64,000 bases of DNA from JALOLG01 sp963776935 (GCA_963776935.1 CAVZOP010000002.1:496001-560000); one strand, 5' to 3'; shown: positions 46,303-54,493, counted from the first letter of the stretch. The notes: generated by a model from the sequence alone, not told the origin. Translations and numbers: made by a program.

Positions 46303-47067
46303 ATGAGTACGAATAGCACTCGGACCCGACTCGAGTTGGCTGCAAATGTCATCGGTCCGCCTGCCGCGATCTTCGTCGCGTGGTTGCTCTCGCTCGGTGA
46401 CGACGCCAACAACGGCGGGTTAACCCTCGCCAACGCTGCCCTCGTGATGGCCGTTGTCACGGTCGGCGTCGCCCTGATCGACTGGCTGGCGGGAATCACT
46501 ACCTCGATCGCTGCGGCATTGGCACTGAACTACTTCCACACCGAGCCGTTCCACACGCTGCGCGTGACCGATTCGCGAGACATCTGGAGCATCGTCCTGC
46601 TCGGTCTGCTCGGACTAGCGGTCAGCGTCGCGACCGCCTTCCGGGTGCGCCGCGATGTGCGTCAGATCCGTGCCGGTGACGCGGTCGCCGCGGGACTGCA
46701 ACTGACGTCGATGCTCGTCGACGATCGGCCGGCGGGTCAGCTCTGGTCGACGGCGATCGCCACGCCGGCCAACGATCTCGGACTCGTGCTCGCCCGAGTG
46801 GAGGGCTCGCTGCCGCCGGGCCTCCCGACCATCCGGCGCCCCATCGGTCCCGATGCGAGCGATCCGGACCTTGTGTTGCCGCAGTACGGGGCGGCATTGC
46901 GGTTGGAACGACGTCACGCCGAAGGGCGATGGCTGGTGCTCACGCCGCGAAATGGCCTGGGCCCGTTGACCCTGGATCGTCGGGCCGTGATGGCGTTCGC
47001 TGCGACCGTCGAGCTCGGCCTCGATTCGACCGACGTCAACCCGCCGGCCGCGGCTGTCGCCTCGTGA
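46303..47067 (+). CDS. DUF4118 membrane protein: KdpD-like sensor part without kinase
   Basis: 254 residues. Four transmembrane helices (about 15-110) carry ALNYFHTEPFHTLRVTDSRD, the signature of the KdpD transmembrane domain. The C-terminal region (about 115-250) is soluble, without a His-kinase phosphoacceptor or ATP-binding boxes. It overlaps the KdpE-like gene by GTGA. It could sense potassium or turgor but cannot phosphorylate by itself. Confidence 0.82.
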   Translation: MSTNSTRTRLELAANVIGPPAAIFVAWLLSLGDDANNGGLTLANAALVMAVVTVGVALIDWLAGITTSIAAALALNYFHTEPFHTLRVTDSRDIWSIVLLGLLGLAVSVATAFRVRRDVRQIRAGDAVAAGLQLTSMLVDDRPAGQLWSTAIATPANDLGLVLARVEGSLPPGLPTIRRPIGPDASDPDLVLPQYGAALRLERRHAEGRWLVLTPRNGLGPLTLDRRAVMAFAATVELGLDSTDVNPPAAAVAS

Positions 47068-47798
47068 AGAAGATCCTTGTCGTCGACGACGAGCGCCAGA
47101 TCCGGCGGGCGCTTGGCCTGAACCTGACGGCTCGCGACTACGACGTGGCGTATGCCGATACCGGCGAGGCGGCAATCCAGTCGGTGGCCACCGACTACCC
47201 CGACCTGGTGTTGCTCGACCTGCGCTTGCCTGGTCTGAGCGGCATCGGTGTGATCGAGGCATTGCGCGGCTGGAGCGGCGTGCCGATCATCGTGCTCACG
47301 GCTCGCGACGACGAGCACTCCAAGGTGATTGCGCTCGACGCCGGGGCTGATGACTACATCACCAAGCCGTTCGGGATGGCCGAGCTCATGGCGCGCATCC
47401 GCGCCGCGCTCAGGCGCGGGCCCAATCCGAGCGTCGAACGATCGAACGTGACGACGGACTGGCTCGAGCTCGACTTCTCCGGCCACCGGGCGTACGTCGG
47501 AGAACGCCACGACCATGAGGTCCACCTGACCGGGACGGAGTGGCAGATCGTCGAGTACCTGGTGCGCAACGAGGGTCGGCTGATCACCCACCGGCAGCTG
47601 GTCACCGCCGTGTGGGGGCCGAACCGCTTGCCCAATCCCAACCTGTTGCGGGTTCACATGACGAACATCCGGCGCAAACTCGAGCAGCATCCCGGAGCCC
47701 CGACCCACTTCATGACCGACAGCGGTGTCGGGTACCGATTCGAGAACGAACCCCGCGCTGCGCCCGCCGAAACTCACGGAGCGGCCGGGTCCCACTGA
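47064..47798 (+). CDS. KdpE-like response regulator (OmpR/PhoB type)
   Basis: 244 residues from GTG 47064. The receiver has D8-D9, phosphoacceptor D52 (VLLDLRLPG), the Thr in IVLTARDD and the Lys in DYITKPFG. A winged helix with TGTEWQIVEYLVRNEGRLIT and VHMTNIRRKLEQHP follows. It should bind the kdp-type or transporter promoter. No intact kinase gene is next to it. Confidence 0.9.
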   Translation: MKKILVVDDERQIRRALGLNLTARDYDVAYADTGEAAIQSVATDYPDLVLLDLRLPGLSGIGVIEALRGWSGVPIIVLTARDDEHSKVIALDAGADDYITKPFGMAELMARIRAALRRGPNPSVERSNVTTDWLELDFSGHRAYVGERHDHEVHLTGTEWQIVEYLVRNEGRLITHRQLVTAVWGPNRLPNPNLLRVHMTNIRRKLEQHPGAPTHFMTDSGVGYRFENEPRAAPAETHGAAGSH

Positions 47799-47808
47799 GA
47801 GGTCGGAC

Positions 47809-47970
47809 TCAAGGCGAAGCAGATTCTGCTGTCGGCAACGTCATGGTCACCGTCAGACCTCCCCCTGGGGTGTCATCGAGGGAGAGCGTTCCGTGCATCG
47901 CCTGCACGAAGCCTCGGGCGATCGCCCGACCACGCCCCGCTCCGTCAGCTGATTGGTCGTCGAGGCTCTG
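47809..47970 (-). pseudogene. Relic of a KdpD-type histidine-kinase C-terminus
   Basis: On the strand opposite kdpE, a frame ending at 47,809 reads GRAIARGFVQAMHGTLSLDD followed by TPGGGLTVTMTLP and a stop. This is the G2 box and end of the ATPase domain of KdpD-type kinases (GLGLAIARGFVEAMGG in intact ones; the GLGL here is GRGR). About 50 residues remain; upstream frames are broken. Confidence 0.65.
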
Positions 47971-48220
47971 CCCGATCACTCGTCGTTCGTGTCGGCGCTC
48001 ACGTACGCGGACTAGCGGCGCATTGATCGGCGCCGCGACGCGGGAGTGGGGGTGGTGCGATCGCCTACGCGCCCAGGAGACGGATCGATCGCGTTCCTTC
48101 GCGGCGGTGCCAAGGTCGAGTCATACCGCGAGCGCATTGAACGTCAGGACACGACGAGCTTGTCGACCACGTCACAGCGTCTGGTTCGGTCAGGTCGCGT
48201 GCTGGTTGGCGAGGGCGTCG

Positions 48221-49186
48221 CTACGTGAGCGAACCGGTCCCGTCTCCGTGCCGCCTGGGGCGGTGTGCGGTCGTGCGTCGCGACTGGACGGTGAGCGTGA
48301 CGACACCGGCGACGACGAGGCCGATGACGTTGATTCCGAGTTGCAGCGCGGCACCGCGGACCTCTGCCCACGCCCCGTAGGCGGTCGCGGCACCGATGTT
48401 GGCGACGGCCGGGATCGTGGTCACCGACACCAGCACGCCGATCAGGGCGCCACTGCGCGCCTCGGTCAACGACAGCATCCCGACGACGCCGGCGAGGACG
48501 GCGACGATCGCGGCCATCGCGTCGGGCCGTGCGATGAAGGACGTCAGTTGGCGGTCACCGATGTCGTACACGGCGGGGGCGATCGACGTGATCCGCAAGA
48601 GCGCAGTCCCGACGAACGCAGCCAATGCGGCGACGCCAAGCCCGATCAGGATCGTGCGTGCCGCGACGGCGCCAGCGGCCCCGCGACGGCGGACTATCGC
48701 CACGCAGAGCGCGGCGAGTGGGCCGTAGTCGGGGCCCACGACCATCGCGCCGATCACGAGAATCGCCGAGTCCAACAGGATGCCGATCGCGGCGATCGTG
48801 GCGGCGATGGCCATGAACACGAGGAACGAGGCGGTCAGCACGGACTCGTCGCGCGCCCTGGCCTCGAGCTGCTCCCAGACCATGGCGTCGCCACCCTCGC
48901 CCGGCGAGGAAGCCTCGGCGGCCGCGGCAGCGTCGGAGACGACGACCTCGACAGCCTGGATCACGATCGCTCCGTCGCGGTGAAGGCCATGGTCCTGCAG
49001 CCGCTCGACGACGTCGTTGGCCGCTTCTCGTGCCACATCGCACAGCACAACATCACCGGCGGGACGTGTTGTCGACCCAGCGCTGCGCACGATGTGCACG
49101 ACGCCGGGCGTGGCCGTCAGCTGATCGAGGACGGCTTCGGTGCGATCCGGTGGGACGATCAACCGCAGGTGCAGCATGCGGCACAT
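48221..49186 (-). CDS. DUF389 membrane protein
   Basis: 321 residues (ATG 49186; MLHLRL three codons later is possible). A ferredoxin-like N-terminal domain (LHLRLIVPPDRTEAVLDQL) is followed by about six transmembrane helices with GAMVVGPDYGPLAALCVAIV and SLTEARSGALIGVLVSVTTIP, the DUF389 core. Function unknown; common in accessory DNA and near transport genes. Confidence 0.85.
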   Translation of the reverse strand: MCRMLHLRLIVPPDRTEAVLDQLTATPGVVHIVRSAGSTTRPAGDVVLCDVAREAANDVVERLQDHGLHRDGAIVIQAVEVVVSDAAAAAEASSPGEGGDAMVWEQLEARARDESVLTASFLVFMAIAATIAAIGILLDSAILVIGAMVVGPDYGPLAALCVAIVRRRGAAGAVAARTILIGLGVAALAAFVGTALLRITSIAPAVYDIGDRQLTSFIARPDAMAAIVAVLAGVVGMLSLTEARSGALIGVLVSVTTIPAVANIGAATAYGAWAEVRGAALQLGINVIGLVVAGVVTLTVQSRRTTAHRPRRHGDGTGSLT

Positions 49187-49547
49187 CCTTGCCGCTCAGG
49201 CCATGTTGACAGACCGTCGACTGTCGGCGTTCGCCGAGACGAACCGAGGGACCCCGTGACGACGGCCATCGAACAAGGTCACCTCGACCGCGACCCGAGT
49301 CTGCTGAGCAAACCGCAAGTCGTCGACGAATCCAGCCACCGCTCGATACTGCACCGAGCCCCACGGATACGCAACCGCCCGTCGCCGATGACGCACCTCG
49401 TGACTGAGGCCATGCCCCGGTCGAGTACCGTGGTTCGCGGAGACGGTCCGAGTCTCCGCTCGGCCCGGCCTGCCTCACCAGCGGCCGCCAAGACCGTGCA
49501 ACCGCCATTCATATGCATGGGGGGCGGTTGCGAGGTGAGGGTGCGGG
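49187..49547. other. Gap with hairpin T0, no confident gene
   Basis: Short frames on both strands show no family-like sequence. A hairpin of the GGCGGTTGC family lies at 49,498-49,531. Confidence 0.4.
49498..49531. repeat. Hairpin repeat T0 (GCAACCGCC/GGCGGTTGC)
   Basis: Perfect 9-bp arms around a 16-base loop that contains ATGCAT. The right arm GGCGGTTGCG recurs in T1, T2 and T3 and as a half-site near 51,034. Confidence 0.6.
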
Positions 49548-49775
49548 TCAGTCGTCGTCGAGGCGGCGGGCGTTGTAGTCGAGTCCGTCTACCGCACGTC
49601 GGATGAACTCGATCGTGGCAGCCTCATACCTCGGGCCCGTCTCGTCGCCGATCGCGTCGGTGGTCACCAAGCCGGCCGTGGCCGCCAGTGCTCCTGAGAA
49701 CATTCGCAGTACCGCGTACAGCAACTCCGGATCGTTCTCGCCCGGCCCCGAACGGGATCGGGTCCAAGCGTGCAT
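49548..49775 (-). CDS. Small protein of unknown function
   Basis: 75 residues with ELLYAVLRMFSGALAATAGL (a hydrophobic helix) and a DE-rich C-terminus. It lies between hairpins T0 and T1. No family recognised; coding status moderate. Confidence 0.45.
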   Translation of the reverse strand: MHAWTRSRSGPGENDPELLYAVLRMFSGALAATAGLVTTDAIGDETGPRYEAATIEFIRRAVDGLDYNARRLDDD

Positions 49776-49870
49776 TCGTGAAACGATCGAGATCCCTCAC
49801 GGGCGGGTCCCGACCTGCGCAGGCCGTGATGCGCCGCGACTGCTTCCGGAACTGACCTCCGTCTACCCGT

Positions 49871-49907
49871 CAACCGCCCGCCCTCTGTCAGTAAGGGCGG
49901 GCGGTTG
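49871..49907. repeat. Hairpin repeat T1
   Basis: CAACCGCCCGCCCT pairs perfectly over 14 bp with AGGGCGGGCGGTTG around a nine-base loop. The tail GCGGTTGCGTG is shared with the other copies. Could terminate the small gene on either side. Confidence 0.7.
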
Positions 49908-50066
49908 CGTGCCCAGGGTCTGGAGGCAGTGTGGCTGAGGGCCGGTGAAGCGCCCCACCCCGGGCGCGAGTCGCTGTTCCCAAGCCCAGTAACTCTCAAA
50001 CCTGATTTTGTCATCCATTCGGGTTTCAGTTGTATGTCGCGGGTGTGGCTGAGCGCGGAGGCTTCA

Positions 50067-50321
50067 GTGGCAGACGAATACGCGAGGGCGGTTGTGGAGG
50101 CGGCGCGACTCGACCGTCGGACCGTCGCCCGCCTCGTCAACGAGATGAGCACGGCAGAAGGCCTCGTTGACGTTGAACGGATCGAGGCGGATCTGACGAC
50201 GACGCAAAACCAGTATGAAGCGATCCTGATGACCGAAACGATCGCAGTGCAGGCCAGGAACGATCAGCTCGAGGCCCGACTGAGCACACTCGAGAAACGA
50301 CAACGGCAGGCCCCGTCCTGA
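50067..50321 (+). CDS. Small coiled-coil protein of unknown function
   Basis: 84 residues from GTG 50067, with GGAGG five bases before; an in-frame ATG at 50034 is less well placed. The C-terminal half (NQYEAILMTETIAVQARNDQ then LEARLSTLEKRQ) is a typical coiled coil. No family recognised. It ends 200 bases before hairpin T2. Confidence 0.5.
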   Translation: MADEYARAVVEAARLDRRTVARLVNEMSTAEGLVDVERIEADLTTTQNQYEAILMTETIAVQARNDQLEARLSTLEKRQRQAPS

Positions 50322-50519
50322 TTGCGCCCCGCGGCAGCGCTGGCGCTGGCCGCCACTCGAATGGGGGTCTAGGGTCAACGGTTGGGCGGTCGGGCAAGCC
50401 AGTTCCGTCTGAATGACTCGGCCGACCGCCCACCGTCTGGGCCCGGTAGCTGAACACGGCAGCTTGGGACAGCCGATGGGCGAGTCCTAGTCTGGCCCCG
50501 CGACCGCTGAGAAGCCTGA

Positions 50520-50550
50520 CCGCCCGTTCCGTCACTGGGGGAGCGGGCGG
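50520..50550. repeat. Hairpin repeat T2
   Basis: CCGCCCGTTCC pairs with GGAGCGGGCGG (one wobble) around a nine-base loop. Followed by TTGCGCGTCAG, identical to the tail of T3. Confidence 0.65.
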
Positions 50551-50590
50551 TTGCGCGTCAGACGGTCGAAGCCTCAATCGCCCCGCCCCG

Positions 50591-50909
50591 TCATTCGAAC
50601 GCGAACTGCTCGATCAATCCGAGCCGACGGAGAACGCGTACTACTCGGTCGGACGGATTGGCAAGAATGAGTTGGGATCCTCTGGCGTCGAGGTAGCTCT
50701 GGGCCTTCAGTAGCATGGCGATGCCACGCGTGGTCGATGAACTCAACGGCGTTCAGATCGAGTGTCACGACGTCACCCGTGCCTGGATCCTCAGCGGTGA
50801 CACGGGCGAATGCGGTAGGTGCGGTCGCCATATCGATCACGCCACGCAACGAGACACGTGACCCGCGGGCTGGGGCGGCCGGGCCCGAACGGTTCGGCAG
50901 GTTGGCCAT
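50591..50909 (-). pseudogene. STAS-domain anti-sigma-antagonist-like gene, copy 1, frameshifted
   Basis: From ATG 50909: VSLRGVIDMATAPTAF and VTLDLNAVEFID, then one extra base near 50,726, then GIAMLLKAQSYLDARGSQLI and IEQFAFE. With the base removed it matches copy 2 (51,640) along its whole length. The usual phosphoacceptor in FIDSRG is altered to FIDHAG. The duplication includes about 100 bases upstream. Probably inactive. Confidence 0.7.
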
Positions 50910-51326
50910 ATCAACGTTTCCTGATGCTGTGCGCAACCAAGGGTCCGGGGCCAACGCAGAAGTGACGAGCGGAAAGACCAACGTATCTCGGTGCCAGCTC
51001 GGCGCGCCAATCGCAACCACCTCGATCCCCCGCAGCTGGCGGTTGCGTGTCAAGGATTGGATCGGAACCATGGGGGTACTGCTTAACGGCATGGAAAACC
51101 ATGTAGACGCGACTCGCGCCCGGACCAAGTTGCACCGTTGCGAAACACCTGTAGGGGTGCTCACGTGGTCTGCCAACGCGCGGTTGACGATAAGACATCA
51201 CAGGCATGGTTTGGCGTCCGACTTCGAGCTTGACGGCGAACCCCTGACCGTTGTTCAGGGCCGGGCGATCAAACGCCGGTACGGCATCCTCGAGTAGCGC
51301 GCGGCGCCCGCTGCAGGCTGCGCCCG
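50910..51326. other. Gap between inverted STAS copies
   Basis: 50,910-51,015 is the duplicated upstream region of STAS copy 1, matching the region upstream of copy 2 (a shared GGACCCTTGGTT and GCGCAC). The rest holds one weak plus-strand frame at 51,070-51,297 (75 residues, ATG start, ending RAIKRRYGILE) with no known family. Confidence 0.4.
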
Positions 51327-51497
51327 ATGAACGTGTTCGCCACTGTCGTCATCATCTGGCAGGCGCAAGGCGTGCTGATGGAACTGCTCGACGTCGACGC
51401 CGCAGACGCAGCGTTGTGGCTCGAGTCGCTCGCTTCGTCACGCGGGGAACCCCTCGACATTGTCGCCCTCGACGTTGTCGAACGTCGTGTGATCTAG
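51327..51497 (+). CDS. Stand-alone ANTAR domain protein (56 residues)
   Basis: Sequence VIIWQAQGVLMELLDVDAAD then ALWLESLASSRGEPLDIVAL matches the ANTAR RNA-binding fold (the AQGVLM and late Ala-Ala-Val positions). ANTAR is normally the C-terminal part of a receiver or GAF protein; here no partner domain is encoded before it. It may be a fragment or a minimal antiterminator. Confidence 0.6.
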   Translation: MNVFATVVIIWQAQGVLMELLDVDAADAALWLESLASSRGEPLDIVALDVVERRVI

Positions 51498-51502
51498 TGC
51501 GC

Positions 51503-51548
51503 CCACCAACCCGTTGCCGGTGGGAGTAGGCGTCAACGGGGTTGGTGG
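51503..51548. terminator. Hairpin after the ANTAR gene
   Basis: CCACCAACCCGTTG pairs over about 14 bp with CAACGGGGTTGGTGG (one bulge). It begins five bases after the ANTAR stop and could be a terminator or an ANTAR target hairpin upstream of the STAS gene. Confidence 0.55.
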
Positions 51549-51639
51549 CACGCCGCGCCTGACCCGAGGTACGTTTTCGTCGAGCCCGGCGTTGGCTCTG
51601 GACCCTTGGTTTTGCGCACGAGCATCGGGAGGCCTTGCC

Positions 51640-51963
51640 ATGACCATCCCAGCGAACCCGGTAGATCCGGACGCACCGGTGCGTACTCGGCGTGTCGGAT
51701 TGCACGGTGAGATCGATGTGGCGACCGCACCCAAAGCATTCGCTGAGGTGATCGCTGCTGATCCGAGTCCGGGTGACGTCGTGACGCTCGATCTGAACGC
51801 CGTTGAGTTCATCGACTCGCGTGGCGTCGCGATGCTGTTGCAGGCCCAGAGCTATCTCGACGCCCTGGGGTGCCACCTCACCCTTGCCAACCCCTCGGAT
51901 CAAGTGATGCGCGTCCTCGGCGTGCTCGGGTTGACGGAGCAGTTCGCTTTCGACGACGGATAG
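51640..51963 (+). CDS. STAS-domain protein (anti-sigma factor antagonist type), copy 2
   Basis: 107 residues from ATG 51640. GLHGEIDVATAPKAF and VTLDLNAVEFIDSRGVAMLL give the STAS fold with the phosphorylatable Ser in FIDSRG. It should act with an anti-sigma factor kinase located elsewhere. Its inverted, broken copy lies 0.7 kb upstream. Confidence 0.85.
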   Translation: MTIPANPVDPDAPVRTRRVGLHGEIDVATAPKAFAEVIAADPSPGDVVTLDLNAVEFIDSRGVAMLLQAQSYLDALGCHLTLANPSDQVMRVLGVLGLTEQFAFDDG

Positions 51964-52026
51964 TTGTCGTCGGATGATCGGCGACGAGGATTGCCGCATC
52001 ACAAGGTGCCTCGCCCACTGACAGCG

Positions 52027-52059
52027 CCGCCCGCCCCTCTCCCGACTGGGAGCGGGCGG
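52027..52059. repeat. Hairpin repeat T3
   Basis: CCGCCCGC pairs with GCGGGCGG, with an inner CTCCC-GACT-GGGAG. Tail TTGCGCGTCAG as in T2. It follows the STAS copy 2 stop by 64 bases. Confidence 0.65.
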
Positions 52060-52413
52060 TTGCGCGTCAGTAGGCGATGGGATCTGCAACCCGACGATCG
52101 CTGTGGCCGCAGCGGTGCGCCTCGACGTCAAGATCCAGCGACGACACGCCGCACTCGTCGTAATGGTCGCAGCTGAGCCCGCCCGAAAGGGAACATCGCC
52201 ACGAGCCCGGCTCCGCCGAACCGCTACCCGATCCGCATCACCGGTACCGCCATCGACAACACCGGACGTTGCCCCGCAACACCAATCGGTTCGAGCCTCA
52301 TCGCCCACTACGTCCCACTCCCGGACTGACAGCATCGTCCTCGAGGATCGCGTGAGCGGGGGGTAGTCGTCCCTAGGTCAACCACTTCCGCCGGCGCGCC
52401 GATGGGTGCGGCC

Positions 52414-52437
52414 ATCCAAGAATCCATCCAAGATATT
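52414..52437 (+). repeat. ATCCAAGA repeats near att copy 2
   Basis: ATCCAAGA at 52,414 and 52,426 (12-bp period), about 100 bases inside att copy 2. Resembles the ATCCAACATT pair inside att copy 1. Confidence 0.35.
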
Positions 52438-52537
52438 GAGCGATACTCCGTGGCATGAGGCAGCATGAGATGGACGTCGCCACGGAATAGTCCGAGCTAG
52501 ATGGCACTGTCCGACACGGAATGGACGGCTTGGAGCC

Positions 52538-52582
52538 GACTCATAATCCCTGGGTGGTGGGTTCGATCCCCACCCGCCCCAC
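52538..52582 (+). repeat. att copy 2: 3' half of tRNA-Met
   Basis: 45 bp identical to 39,917-39,961 except one base (GGGTGGTGGG for GGGTCGTGGG). The tRNA 5' half is missing, so this is a target duplication and not a gene. Right boundary of segment A. Confidence 0.88.
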
Positions 52583-52891
52583 ATGGTCAGAGGTTGTTTT
52601 GGTCTTCGTACTCGGCTGCCCCGGGCAGTGTGTTTCGTCCCATGGCTGGACTCCCGGTCCCGCAAACGCGGTCCAGCGCGCCCGCCTCGAGAGTCCCGCT
52701 GCCAGTGCGTTCGACCAGCCGAGACGCCGAGTCCGCTCGCGGTTGACGCCCCGATTGACCGGCGTAATGGGGACGGCCGGTCCCCGAGCATCGATGACGG
52801 TTAGCGACGGTCGACACAGACCCTCGGTTCGAATCGCGCCCGCGGTCGCGAGCGGAGACCGGACGCGTGGTGCCTTCGCTACATTCGGCGA
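52583..52891. other. Gap after att copy 2
   Basis: No family-like frame on either strand. It ends at the start of a conserved hypothetical gene. Confidence 0.4.
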
Positions 52892-53230
52892 ATGACACCA
52901 AGGGCAATCGGTCGTTGGCAGATCGTCGAGATGGACCTGTGGGATCGGGATGCGATTGACCTTCTCGGATCCGCCTTCGTCGAGATCCGGGCTGACGGCA
53001 CGGGCAGCTTCCGGTTCATCGCGGTTGAAGGCGACATAGACGGTCAGCACATCGAGCGCGACGGTCTTCCGGCCGTCGAGTTCAGCTGGCTCGGTACCGA
53101 CGACGGCGATGACGCGTCCGGTCGGGGATGGGCGCGCATCGAGACTGACGGCTCTCTCGTCGGCCGCATCTTCTTTCATCGCGGCGACGACTCGGGCTTC
53201 CGGGCTTCTACCACCCAGTCGCTCGAATGA
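52892..53230 (+). CDS. Conserved hypothetical protein, beta-rich
   Basis: 112 residues. RWQIVEMDLWDRDAIDLLGS and SGRGWARIETDGSLVGRIFF are recognisable as a widely scattered small family often found in islands; the role is not known. Alternating hydrophobic residues suggest a beta sandwich. Confidence 0.75.
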   Translation: MTPRAIGRWQIVEMDLWDRDAIDLLGSAFVEIRADGTGSFRFIAVEGDIDGQHIERDGLPAVEFSWLGTDDGDDASGRGWARIETDGSLVGRIFFHRGDDSGFRASTTQSLE

Positions 53231-53266
53231 CCCTGTGACGCCAGAGCCTTCGACGACGAGCCTGGT

Positions 53267-53548
53267 CTATCCGGCGTTGACGGCCTGGCCGTACTTCTGA
53301 CGTGCGGCCTCGCCGGAGGTACCGACCATCGCGCCGATCGAGGCCCATGAGTGGCCCTCGTGGCGGGCACGCACGACTGCATCGTGCAGCACACGCTCGG
53401 CGTCCGCGCGTGCCAGAAAGGCGCCGCGGACGTTGCTCAGCGCTTCGGCATCCCGCACGTCATCAGTTGGCTGGTGACGCTCGAAGCGGGCGGCGAGCTC
53501 GTCGGCTTGGTCCAAGATCTCTTGCGCGGTGCGGGGCACAGTGGTCAC
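53267..53548 (-). CDS. Antitoxin-like HTH protein
   Basis: 93 residues, helical, with a C-terminal helix-turn-helix (SWASIGAMVGTSGEAARQKYG). Its GTG start overlaps the upstream gene by four bases. Small size, HTH and coupling to another tiny gene fit a type II toxin-antitoxin module; this is inference. Confidence 0.6.
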   Translation of the reverse strand: MTTVPRTAQEILDQADELAARFERHQPTDDVRDAEALSNVRGAFLARADAERVLHDAVVRARHEGHSWASIGAMVGTSGEAARQKYGQAVNAG

Positions 53549-53778
53549 CTCACGTACTTCGGTCGAGCAGGCATGGCGTGGACGATGATCGGTCCGTCGC
53601 AGCTGTCGATGATGCCGACTTCGAGCAGGTTGCCGGCAGTGTCGGCGCCGACGAACATCGTCAAGCCGTCATCGAGGTCGTCGACGAGGATCGGATGGTT
53701 GAAGGCGTGGATCATGTCGTCATCGTGGATGTTGTGCTTGCGAGCGCTCGCGGCGACCAGCGGCGCATCCACATCCAC
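53545..53778 (-). CDS. Toxin-like small protein, upstream of HTH partner
   Basis: 77 residues. HAFNHPILVDDLDDGLTMFV and GIIDSCDGPIIVHAMPARPK recall small islands proteins with a RelE-like or DUF4258-like fold. It precedes the HTH gene, the less common toxin-first order. The pair lies between att copies 2 and 3. Confidence 0.6.
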   Translation of the reverse strand: MDVDAPLVAASARKHNIHDDDMIHAFNHPILVDDLDDGLTMFVGADTAGNLLEVGIIDSCDGPIIVHAMPARPKYVR

Positions 53779-54005
53779 GAATCTAGCCCGCAGGAGGTGC
53801 TATCGCAAGTTAGCTTGCCGAAGAGTAGCGATTGCTCGGCCGTCTTTGGAACGTGGAGGCCCCCCAGAACGCCCGCCGAGCTTCAGGATTTTCCGTGGGA
53901 CACGGTGGGACGGAAGGCGGCCACAACGGGCACATCGGGCGTGTGGAGCGTCGTCCGGCCTGGCCATTTATGCCACGAGTGGTCGCGATTGACCACCCGC
54001 GACTT

Positions 54006-54049
54006 CTCATAATCCCTGGGTCGTGGGTTCGATCCCCACCCGCCCCACG
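54006..54049 (+). repeat. att copy 3: 3' half of tRNA-Met
   Basis: 44 bp identical to 39,919-39,962. The flank continues ATCTAGCAGGGAT, resembling ATCTAGCTGGGAT after att copy 1, so the match extends weakly past the tRNA end. The short segment CGCCCCACGTATCT is also repeated just after it. Right boundary of segment B. Confidence 0.88.
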
Positions 54050-54493
54050 TATCTCCGCCCCACGTATCTAGCAGGGATAGTGTCTCCACTGCTGCCGAAG
54101 ACGTCGGTGGCGACGACGGTCGCGCCTCGCCACGCGAGCGTCGAGGAGTAGTTGTCGCATCTCACCGGCGCGCGATGCTCGCTGAACCCGGGAGCTGCGT
54201 CGTCGACGAGTTCCTGAAGTCGCTGCTGCTGATCGCCGGAGACCAATCCGAGCTGTCGTGCTCGTGTGCCGTAATTCACCAGCACCCAGGCTCAGCAGCG
54301 GATCGACGCTGACGACATGCCGGAGCTCGCCCAGACGCACCTTGACTACGTCGACATCGACTCGGGTCATTGGCGCATGTTCAGCCAGGCGATCGAACGC
54401 GCCTGGCTCCTTGCGCAAACCGCTGCCGGGACCTGACCGGCGCTCGATGGGCCGCGCTCCCTCGCGGTTGGAACCGGCGGCTACCGTGGGCTC
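54050..54493. other. Gap right of att copy 3
   Basis: A minus-strand frame (about 54,068-54,285, GTG start, LVNYGTRARQLGLV) could encode a small protein but shows no known family. Otherwise nothing seen. Confidence 0.35.

Larger units (their letters stand above)
51964..52537. other. Gap at the right end of segment A
   Basis: Contains hairpin T3 (52,027-52,059), ATCCAAGA repeats (52,414-52,437) and an imperfect dyad TCCGTGGC...GCCACGGA (52,447-52,486). Frames on both strands are not family-like. Confidence 0.45.

Noticed and set aside
47799..48220. A complete gene between kdpE and DUF389
   Set aside because: Only about 50 residues of kinase tail are readable; upstream frames are broken.
49871..52059. 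True integron attC sites
   Set aside because: The ends do not fit the RYYYAAC/GTTRRRY consensus and no integron integrase is present.
52560..54060. Small minus-strand proteins ending RVGIEPTTQGL
   Set aside because: They are readings through the tRNA-Met 3' copies, a known false-gene pattern.
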